Origin: Flavipsychrobacter stenotrophus
Lineage (GTDB): Bacteria > Bacteroidota > Bacteroidia > Chitinophagales > Chitinophagaceae
Assembly: GCA_947372365.1 (NCBI GenBank)
Contig: CANBTK010000189.1
Span: forward strand, 1 to 5,435
Direction of reading: 5' to 3'
DNA: 5,435 nt
The notes beneath the pieces were generated by a model. It was not told where the DNA came from. It saw only the letters and a program-made list of their open reading frames with translations, and ran no database searches. Shown in pieces: positions 1 through 5,435 of this stretch (its first letter is position 1; every line of letters begins with the position of its first letter). Position numbers and translations under genes: made by a program.

Positions 1-2
1 AG

Positions 3-1091
3 CGGAATTTTCAGGTAACAACTGAGCCCGGGGTCATTACACAGGAGCTGCAGGAACACCTTAAAGCGGAGGGTTTGTTTTATCCGCCAGACCCTGCCAG
101 CAAAGGCTCGTGTTTTATAGGTGGTAATGTTTCCGAAAATTCGGGTGGCCCAAGGGCCGTTAAATATGGGGTTGTAAAAGACTATGTGCTGAACCTCGAA
201 ATTGTTTTGCCGGACGGTACCATTATGTGGACAGGAGCCAATGTTTTAAAGAACGCCACCGGCTACAACATTACCCAATTATTGGTAGGCAGCGAGGGTA
301 CACTAGGCGTTATTACTAAAATTGTATTGAGGCTCATACCCGCAGTTAAATATGACCTCACACTATTAGTGCCGTTCAAATCAGCAGTGGATGCATGTGC
401 AGCGGTTAACGCAATTTTCCTGGGCGGTTATACACCATCGGCACTGGAGTTTATGGAGCGCGATGCGCTGGACTGGAGTATGAATTACACGCAAAGCACG
501 GCAATAGAAATAACACCCGATATTGCCGCCCACCTGCTTATAGAAGTAGATGGCAACCATATGGAAGAATTGTACCGCGATGCAGAAGCCATATCGGCGA
601 TTGTAGAGCGCTATGACATTGGTGAGATACTACTTGCAGATAGCCACGAACAAAAACAAATGCTCTGGAACCTGCGCCGCAAAGTAGGAGAGGCGGTAAA
701 GAGCAATTCCATTTATAAAGAAGAAGATACTGTAGTGCCGCGCGCCGAATTACCGGAGCTACTACAGATAATAAAACAACTGGGCCTGGAGTATGGCTTC
801 CAGTCGGTATGCTATGGGCATGCTGGTGATGGCAACCTGCACGTAAACATTGTGAAAGGCAATATGAGCGATGAAGACTGGAATGTAAAACTTACAGAAG
901 GCATAAGAAAACTGTTTAAAGAAGTGATAAGGTTAGGCGGCACCATTTCAGGTGAACACGGTATTGGCCTGGTGCAAAAGAACTACATGGATATAGCCTT
1001 TAGCGAAGCCCAGCTCAGCCTGATGAAACAGATAAAAAATGTGTTTGACCCTAAAGGGATTTTGAATCCCGGAAAGTTATTCGCTAACTAA
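3..1091 (+). CDS. glcD: FAD-linked 2-hydroxyacid oxidase, GlcD-like (5' end cut by window edge)
   Basis: The open frame runs from the left window edge to the TAA at 1089-1091, giving 362 visible residues. The family is usually about 450-500 residues, so roughly the first 100 are missing. The real start lies outside the window. Visible first is the end of the FAD-binding (PCMH-type) domain, with the flavin-contacting stretch GGNVSENSGGPRAVKYG encoded within 105-170 and the LLVGSEGTLG segment after it. The FAD-oxidase C-terminal domain follows, with HAGDGNLH at 819-842 (probable metal and substrate site), SGEHGIG at 948-968 and the typical ending FDPKGILNPGKLF. Members oxidise glycolate, D-lactate or related 2-hydroxyacids at the membrane or in the cytoplasm and pass electrons to a quinone or a partner subunit. 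The PPDPASKGS signature favours the GlcD branch, but substrate cannot be fixed from sequence. D-lactate dehydrogenase is the main alternative. No GlcE or GlcF partner follows; upstream neighbours are not visible. The gene converges on the GH18 gene. Confidence 0.93.
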   Translation, partial: RNFQVTTEPGVITQELQEHLKAEGLFYPPDPASKGSCFIGGNVSENSGGPRAVKYGVVKDYVLNLEIVLPDGTIMWTGANVLKNATGYNITQLLVGSEGTLGVITKIVLRLIPAVKYDLTLLVPFKSAVDACAAVNAIFLGGYTPSALEFMERDALDWSMNYTQSTAIEITPDIAAHLLIEVDGNHMEELYRDAEAISAIVERYDIGEILLADSHEQKQMLWNLRRKVGEAVKSNSIYKEEDTVVPRAELPELLQIIKQLGLEYGFQSVCYGHAGDGNLHVNIVKGNMSDEDWNVKLTEGIRKLFKEVIRLGGTISGEHGIGLVQKNYMDIAFSEAQLSLMKQIKNVFDPKGILNPGKLFAN

Positions 1092-1109
1092 ATATAGTAG
1101 CCCCTTTAC

Positions 1110-1139
1110 AAAAAAAGGGCCGACCTGCTTGGTCAGCCC
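1110..1139 (-). terminator. Rho-independent terminator of the GH18 gene
   Basis: Read on the minus strand, a 9-bp stem (GGGCTGACC paired with GGTCGGCCC, one A-C mismatch) closes a 5-nt loop at 1126-1130. It is followed directly by seven T residues (complement of 1110-1116). It lies 84 bp past the TAG of the minus-strand GH18 gene. On the plus strand the hairpin is followed by CGGCTTAATG, not a T-run, so it is not an obvious terminator for the oxidase gene that converges on it. A smaller alternative plus-strand stem (CCCTTT 1102-1107 with AAAGGG 1114-1119) overlaps and excludes it. Confidence 0.82.
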
Positions 1140-1222
1140 CGGCTTAATGCCACTAAAGAGATTGGCGCTCAGTATGTACTTGCTCGCATTATATACTGTT
1201 GCCGTAGATATTTTGAAGCCAA

Positions 1223-2098
1223 CTAACCGCCCAAACCGTTAATTATAGCGTTGGCATAATCTGACGGATTAGTTTGTGCTGTGCCGCAAAGGCCGGTATT
1301 TAAGTTCGTAAATATATCCCCGGTATTCCAGCACCAACCGCCATTGATACCGCTTCCCCGGTATTGCGCGAATGTATCCTCCATTGTTGATGGGCACTGT
1401 CCGTCGCCGCTGCTGGTTTGCTGTACCCAAAAGCCGGGTGAAACGAATGCGTTAGCGTCTGGTATCCCAGTTGGCTTATCTGACTGAGCAATGTTTTCCG
1501 CCCATTGCAACGGGTCATTGCCGGTACCCCCTGCATAGCACTGCAAGTTGTAGCCGCTTACCAGCTGGCGGTTATTGTTAGCATAAACCTGCTTTAGGCA
1601 GCCTAACCACCATTGGTCCATAGTATAAGGGCAGTAGGTAACCATCATGCCCAGGCCAGATAGCAGTTGGGTAATCGTTACAATGTTGCTTTGGTCGCTA
1701 ACCGAATAGTCGCCCTCGTAATCAAAATCAAAACCATCAACAGGCACGGCTGCTATAAGTGCTTTGAAATTGGCAGTTGCCGCGGGCAGGTTGTTAATAA
1801 TGTTTTGAAAATCGCTTGATGTACCCCAGGCACCGATACTGAATAAAACAGTACGCACACCCCCGGCTGATTTTAGTTGACTAACCAGTTGCTGGAACTG
1901 TGGGCCTAACACATATTGCCCGTTCGTAACCAGCGGCGTGTCGTTATAAATGAAGTTCCCACTCGTATCCACATGCAAGGACCAGAAAAGTACCGTAGTG
2001 AACCCGGAACCGCTCATAAGGGCCAGTTGCTCTTGGTTAGGAATAGGGGAGTTGCCATAAAACAGGCCATTTCCGTAAATACCAATGTTGAATGCCAT
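1223..2098 (-). CDS. GH18-like glycoside hydrolase (chitinase/endo-N-acetylglucosaminidase type), no signal peptide
   Basis: This is a complete 291-residue protein. The ATG is at 2096-2098 and the TAG at 1223-1225. Residues 121-128 read DGFDFDYE, a perfect GH18 DxxDxDxE motif with E128 as predicted acid/base and D126 as its assisting residue. Residues 87-92 (SIGAWG) fit the SxGG strand-3 motif, SGYNLQCYAG (181-190) sits where the strand-6 Tyr motif is expected, and GGWCWNTGD (253-261) supplies the conserved strand-8 Trp. Family members cleave beta-1,4 N-acetylglucosamine linkages in chitin or N-glycans by substrate-assisted catalysis. The length is that of a bare barrel without binding modules. 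The N-terminus (MAFNIGIYGNG) goes straight into strand 1 and has no export signal. An in-frame stop seven codons upstream (2117-2119), with no start codon between, rules out a longer form. Six cysteines (156, 167, 187, 235, 256, 271) are odd for a cytoplasmic protein. Substrate and location are open; a non-catalytic lectin role is less likely given the intact motif. Confidence 0.82.
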   Translation of the reverse strand: MAFNIGIYGNGLFYGNSPIPNQEQLALMSGSGFTTVLFWSLHVDTSGNFIYNDTPLVTNGQYVLGPQFQQLVSQLKSAGGVRTVLFSIGAWGTSSDFQNIINNLPAATANFKALIAAVPVDGFDFDYEGDYSVSDQSNIVTITQLLSGLGMMVTYCPYTMDQWWLGCLKQVYANNNRQLVSGYNLQCYAGGTGNDPLQWAENIAQSDKPTGIPDANAFVSPGFWVQQTSSGDGQCPSTMEDTFAQYRGSGINGGWCWNTGDIFTNLNTGLCGTAQTNPSDYANAIINGLGG

Positions 2099-2124
2099 GA
2101 TTAAATATTTTTGAGTTTAACATT

Positions 2125-2148
2125 AAAAATAAAACACAAAAATAAAAC
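2125..2148. repeat. 11-bp direct repeat in the GH18 leader/promoter
   Basis: AAAAATAAAAC occurs at 2125-2135 and again at 2138-2148, a spacing of 13 bp. It overlaps the candidate -7 element of the minus-strand gene. It could be a slippage duplication, a binding site or simple AT-rich chance; the sequence does not decide between these. Confidence 0.5.
2137..2144 (-). promoter_or_regulatory. Candidate -7 promoter element for the GH18 gene
   Basis: On the minus strand these bases read TATTTTTG, an exact match to the Bacteroidota -7 consensus TAnnTTTG. A transcript starting a few bases downstream would have a leader of about 30 nt before the ATG at 2098. No convincing -33 TTTG or TTG is present at the expected distance, and in such AT-rich DNA the motif can arise by chance, so the call is tentative. 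Confidence 0.35.
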
Positions 2149-2359
2149 CTAAAATGTAAATATAATTAAGTATAAACACGTATATTTAAAACGTAATTAC
2201 CTCATTTTATAGCGACAGGGAAGAAAAATGACAGATTTATCTGCGGGCTGCAACTTATATATTTTGATACCATCGACATGTAGCCTACAAAGGAAGCTGG
2301 TAATATAAAAGTGATACAAAATTAATATAATTCGGCATGATATATCGAAATGTGTAAAA

Positions 2360-2367
2360 TATCTTTA
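2360..2367 (+). promoter_or_regulatory. Candidate -7 promoter element for the nuclease gene
   Basis: TATCTTTA matches the Bacteroidota -7 consensus TAnnTTTG except for the last base. It would give a leader of about 30 nt before the ATG at 2404. No clear -33 element is seen at the usual spacing. A second weak candidate (TATATTTTG, 2258-2266) lies further upstream. Low confidence. Confidence 0.25.
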
Positions 2368-2403
2368 CAACACAAAAACAGGAAATAAACACCAATAATC
2401 AAA

Positions 2404-5304
2404 ATGAGAAGCAAAACGACAAGATTATTTGCCGCAATACTGCTTTCGGGCATTATGGCAGGCGGCCTACAGGCAACAGGCCAGGTAAGCATTACCAGCG
2501 GCAGCCCGGTTACGCAGAACTTTGACGGCATTGGTTCGTCGGCAACCGCTACGCTGCCTTCGGGTTTCAAGGTGAGCCGCACAAGTGCTACCTACTCTGG
2601 TGCCGGCACAGCTACCGAGTTATCGGCTGGCACCACTGGTACAGGAACGCTCACCAGTACTTCGTCAGGCGGCGCATATAACTTTGCCAATGGGGTGAAT
2701 GCATCATCTACCGACAGGGGCATAGGGTTCCTCACAACAGGCAGCGCCGCAGGGCCAGGGTATCTTTTCATGCAATTGCAAAACAATACCGGCACAACTA
2801 TTACCAACCTTTCTGTATCATTCGACTACGAGAAATACAGGAGTGGGTCCAGGGCATTTGACCTTACTTTCCAAACCAGCACCGACGGCACAACATTTGG
2901 CGGTGCAATAGCAGCCGGAGGCAACTCTTATGCGGCAGATGCAGCTAACACTACTATTTATAACCCACCCACAACCACCAGCAAAACAGTAACATTAACG
3001 GGTGTGAATATCATTAATGGTTCCAGCTACTATGTGAGGTGGATGTATGCGCCTAACAGCGGCACAACCTACACTAATGCACAGGGCATTGGCATTGACA
3101 ATATATCTGTCACTGCAACCATAGGCTGCTCGGGCACTCCTGCACATGCTACTGCTGCTGCAGCACCCACAGCGGTTTGTTCGGGCAGCACCTCTGCTTT
3201 GTCAGCGTCAGGCTATGCCACAGGGGTAGGTATTTCTTACCAGTGGCAAACGTCAGCTACAGGTGCTGTTGGTTCTTACAGCAACATAGCCGGAGCAACC
3301 AACACAACTTATACCAGCCCCGCACTTACATCAGCAACATACTACCGCTTTGTTACTATATGCTCTAATAGCGGCCTGGCCGATACTTCAGCGGCTGTTA
3401 CGGTGGGCGTAAACCCTTTGCCTAACCCCGGCATCAGCGGCACGGCAACCATTTTTACAGGTGTCAGCACAACGCTCACATTTAGTGGTGCCAATTCAGA
3501 CGTTGTTTACTACTGGAATGGCTCAAGCACCGTTTCTACTACCATCACGGGAACGGGTACAAGCACAGTTACAGTAACGCCTACAGTTACCACAACTTAT
3601 TCGGTAACATCAGCCACATCAGCGGCTGGCTGCTCACAATCTATTACTGGCAAAGCAGCCTGGGTAATAGTAATGTCGCCATCTGACACAATCCCTGCAA
3701 GGGATAACAACCTGTACATGGGCAACCCAACAAACGCCACATCTACACCATCGGACTCCACCAACTATCTGGTAGTAAAATCGCAATACACCCTTTCTTA
3801 CAACAACAGGAAGGGCATGGCCAACTGGGTAAGCTGGCACCTGAGCCGTGCATGGAAGGGCAGCGCTGCACGCTGCAATTGTTTTACACAAGACGGCACT
3901 TTGCCAACTGGTTATTTTAAAGCCAGCACCGGCGACTATACCAGCACGGGTTTTGACAGGGGCCACATTTGCCCATCTGACGACAGGGACGGCAGCGACA
4001 GCGATAACTCAGCTACTTTTAAAATGAGCAACATATCTCCGCAGGCTCCGATACTGAACCAGCAGATATGGGGCAACCTGGAAGACTACTGCCGTAAGCT
4101 GGTAACACAGGGCAATGAACTTTACATAATAGCAGGCGGCTATGGCCAGGGCGGCACAGGCAACCTTGGTGGTACTACCAATACAATAGCCAGTGGCGCT
4201 ATAAATGTGCCATCCCATTTCTGGAAGGTGATAATGGTATTGCCTGTAGGCGCTAACGATAGCACAAGGGTGCATTACAATACCCGCATGATAGCAGTGG
4301 ACATGCCGAATACACAAACCGTAAACGCACACACCTGGGATTACTACAGAGTGCCGGTAGATAGCATTGAAGCACGCACAGGTTACAACTTCTTCAGCAA
4401 TGTACCTGACAGTATTGAAAATATTATAGAAGCAGGAATAGACAACGGTGCAGCTGGCCTGGCCTATTGGGATTTCACCAACACCAATAATATACCATCG
4501 CTTATAGCTACTGTTGCCAGCGATAAACTGGACACATCAACCGCTGCTGCTTATAATACCATAACAAGGGGCGCTACAGCTTCAGCCAGCTCAGGTGCAA
4601 ATTCGTTCCGTACCACAGGCTTTAAAAATGACGGCGTATCTACCGCAAATACTGACTACTATCAGGTAAAAGTAAAACCTAAAACAGGCTACAAATTATC
4701 CATCAGTGGTTTTGATTGCCGCTTCGCAGGTACTGGTAGCTACTATGCTACGCCCGGCGTAACATCGCAATTTGCATACAGCCTTAACGGCAGCACATTC
4801 ACGCTGATAGGCTCACCGGCAACATCTACATCGTTAACACCAGCAACCTTCGATTGTACAGGAGTCGCTGCGCTTCAGAACGTATCAGATACGCAAACTG
4901 TTTACATCAGGTATTATGCCAGCGGCCAGACAACAACGGGCGGCTGGGGCTTCGCATCTTCAGATACCGGAGTATCGGGCCTCATCATTAATGGCAGCCT
5001 TGTGGCAACTGGCGCAAAAACAGCCCCTGCCGAACCACAGTTTATACAGGTGTCAAAAGGGATAGAACTTAATGTAGCGCCCAACCCATTCACCAATGGT
5101 TTAATGGTAGCCTACGAAGTGCAGAATAATGCACCTGTCAGCATTTATGTTGTAGGCCTTAACGGTGCCGTGGTGTACACAGCAACAATGGCTGAGCAGA
5201 AAAATGAAGTGAACCTGCCGCTGGGCGGCCTTGCCCCTGGCAACTACATCCTTTGTGTAGTATCGGGCGATAGCAAAGCAGTAAGGAAGATTGTAAAACA
5301 ATAG
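2404..5304 (+). CDS. Secreted multidomain DNA/RNA non-specific endonuclease (NucA/EndoG type) with T9SS type A sorting domain
   Basis: The protein has 966 residues. The start is fixed by an in-frame TAA at 2386-2388 with no other start codon between. Residues 1-26 form a signal peptide, with cleavage probable after LQATG. Residues about 35-240 are a Ser/Thr/Gly-rich beta-sandwich, about 241-337 an Ig-like domain (YQW core, ATYYRFV strand) and about 338-418 a second Ig-like region. Residues about 420-695 are the nuclease. It contains DRGH (518-521) with the general-base His521, Asn552 and Glu560 as metal-site residues, plus Arg490, Arg519 and Arg564. The His-Asn-Glu spacing (31 and 8) matches Anabaena NucA as I recall it. 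Residues about 700-870 are another beta-sandwich that looks related to the first. Residues about 887-966 are the T9SS type A tail (PNPF at 893-896, LAPGNYIL at 943-950, ending RKIVKQ). The enzyme should cut DNA and RNA outside the cell or on its surface, with Mg2+ or a similar ion. Likely roles are nutrient (phosphate, nucleoside) capture or clearing of extracellular DNA. It is a single-gene unit with its own terminator. No inhibitor gene is adjacent, as expected for a protein activated only after export. The nuclease, signal peptide and T9SS tail are firm; the flanking domain borders are estimates. Confidence 0.93.
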   Translation: MRSKTTRLFAAILLSGIMAGGLQATGQVSITSGSPVTQNFDGIGSSATATLPSGFKVSRTSATYSGAGTATELSAGTTGTGTLTSTSSGGAYNFANGVNASSTDRGIGFLTTGSAAGPGYLFMQLQNNTGTTITNLSVSFDYEKYRSGSRAFDLTFQTSTDGTTFGGAIAAGGNSYAADAANTTIYNPPTTTSKTVTLTGVNIINGSSYYVRWMYAPNSGTTYTNAQGIGIDNISVTATIGCSGTPAHATAAAAPTAVCSGSTSALSASGYATGVGISYQWQTSATGAVGSYSNIAGATNTTYTSPALTSATYYRFVTICSNSGLADTSAAVTVGVNPLPNPGISGTATIFTGVSTTLTFSGANSDVVYYWNGSSTVSTTITGTGTSTVTVTPTVTTTYSVTSATSAAGCSQSITGKAAWVIVMSPSDTIPARDNNLYMGNPTNATSTPSDSTNYLVVKSQYTLSYNNRKGMANWVSWHLSRAWKGSAARCNCFTQDGTLPTGYFKASTGDYTSTGFDRGHICPSDDRDGSDSDNSATFKMSNISPQAPILNQQIWGNLEDYCRKLVTQGNELYIIAGGYGQGGTGNLGGTTNTIASGAINVPSHFWKVIMVLPVGANDSTRVHYNTRMIAVDMPNTQTVNAHTWDYYRVPVDSIEARTGYNFFSNVPDSIENIIEAGIDNGAAGLAYWDFTNTNNIPSLIATVASDKLDTSTAAAYNTITRGATASASSGANSFRTTGFKNDGVSTANTDYYQVKVKPKTGYKLSISGFDCRFAGTGSYYATPGVTSQFAYSLNGSTFTLIGSPATSTSLTPATFDCTGVAALQNVSDTQTVYIRYYASGQTTTGGWGFASSDTGVSGLIINGSLVATGAKTAPAEPQFIQVSKGIELNVAPNPFTNGLMVAYEVQNNAPVSIYVVGLNGAVVYTATMAEQKNEVNLPLGGLAPGNYILCVVSGDSKAVRKIVKQ

Positions 5305-5325
5305 TTGAATAAGCATTTCAGGTTG

Positions 5326-5357
5326 AATCGCACCGGCTGGCCCGGTGCGATTTTTTT
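5326..5357 (+). terminator. Rho-independent terminator of the nuclease gene
   Basis: A perfect 11-bp stem (5326-5336 paired with 5342-5352, core ATCGCACCGG with CCGGTGCGAT) closes the 5-nt loop CTGGC. The T-run at 5351-5357 follows. It begins 22 bp after the TAG of the nuclease gene. The A residues before the stem are only two, so it acts mainly on the plus strand. Confidence 0.93.
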
Positions 5358-5435
5358 ATGCCCGTTCATAGCTGTTAACCAATTGTAGATTAAACTTCGG
5401 CATGTAAAAATCCCCTCAGAGCTTCGCTCGTGCCT
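5358..5435. other. Gene-free right edge, possible partial hairpin
   Basis: No open frame of note is present in these 78 bp. At 5417-5427 the bases GAGCTTCGCTC form a small hairpin (GAGC, loop TTC, GCTC). Read on the minus strand it is followed by TGAGGGGATTTTT. This could be the end of a terminator for a minus-strand gene lying beyond the window, but the other arm would be cut off, so it cannot be confirmed. Confidence 0.25.

Larger units (their letters stand above)
2099..2403. promoter_or_regulatory. Divergent AT-rich intergenic region between GH18 and nuclease genes
   Basis: This 305-bp gap separates two genes that start in opposite directions, so it must carry the start signals of both unless one is transcribed from elsewhere. 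It is clearly richer in A and T than the genes around it. I find no open frame of note, no tRNA and no strong hairpin. It holds an 11-bp direct repeat (2125-2135 and 2138-2148), an 8-bp AT-only inverted repeat (2157-2164 and 2181-2188) and the partial promoter motifs listed separately. Neither gene has a convincing Shine-Dalgarno sequence close to its ATG, which is common in Bacteroidota. Confidence 0.65.

Noticed and set aside
75..1091. TTG at 75 as the start of the oxidase gene
   Set aside because: The same frame stays open to the left edge and encodes family-typical residues before it (TTEPGV, then ELQEHL), so 75 is inside the gene.
1281..1536. Small open frames overlapping the GH18 gene on both strands
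   Set aside because: They overlap a well-supported GH18 coding region and show no domain or initiation signal.
2379..2384. CAGGAA as a Shine-Dalgarno sequence for the nuclease gene
   Set aside because: It lies about 20 bases before the ATG, too far to set the start.
2322..2582. An 86-residue minus-strand frame with a hydrophobic segment
   Set aside because: The hydrophobic run is the complement of the signal peptide region and leader of the nuclease gene. There is no sign of its own start site or family.
2404..3660. Repetitive Ser/Thr/Gly/Ala-rich coding sequence as a tandem repeat array
   Set aside because: No exact repeat unit recurs. The composition is typical of secreted beta-sandwich and Ig-like modules in this phylum.
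3634..3966. A 110-residue open frame on the minus strand
   Set aside because: It lies wholly antisense to the nuclease gene, has a Cys/Val/Arg-rich composition with no recognisable domain, and no start signals. It is a shadow frame.
4009..4332. A 107-residue open frame on the minus strand
   Set aside because: It is antisense to the catalytic part of the nuclease gene, Cys/Tyr/His-rich and without any known motif. It is a shadow frame.

Overview
The window reads as a chromosomal segment of a Bacteroidota bacterium. The most telling sign is the large plus-strand gene, whose product starts with a signal peptide and ends in a type A C-terminal sorting domain of the type IX secretion system (T9SS). 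That system is essentially confined to this phylum. The leaders are AT-rich without a clear Shine-Dalgarno sequence, and there are partial matches to the Bacteroidota -7 promoter element (TAnnTTTG); both fit. An environmental, polymer-degrading lineage such as the Chitinophagaceae is a reasonable guess, but the sequence alone does not prove it.

Layout: (1) 3-1091, plus strand: the 3' three quarters of a glcD-like FAD-linked 2-hydroxyacid oxidase, cut by the left edge of the window. (2) 1092-1222: a convergent intergenic stretch holding an intrinsic terminator that points to the minus strand and serves gene 3. (3) 1223-2098, minus strand: a complete 291-residue GH18-like glycoside hydrolase with an intact DxxDxDxE motif but no signal peptide. 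(4) 2099-2403: a 305-bp AT-rich divergent promoter region. (5) 2404-5304, plus strand: a complete 966-residue secreted nuclease with a NucA/EndoG-type core. It is flanked by two apparently related beta-sandwich regions and two Ig-like regions, and tailed by the T9SS signal. (6) 5326-5357: a strong plus-strand terminator, followed by 78 bp without a gene.

The oxidase is a housekeeping carbon-metabolism enzyme and has no evident link to the other two. The GH18 protein and the nuclease are divergently transcribed from one shared intergenic region, so co-regulation is possible but unproven. The nuclease is predicted to act outside the cell on DNA and RNA. The GH18 protein has an intact catalytic signature, but its location is puzzling because it has no export signal. 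I see no mobile element, CRISPR array, tRNA or rRNA, and no clear new multi-gene system. The most unusual points are the domain architecture of the nuclease and the signal-less, cysteine-containing GH18 protein.
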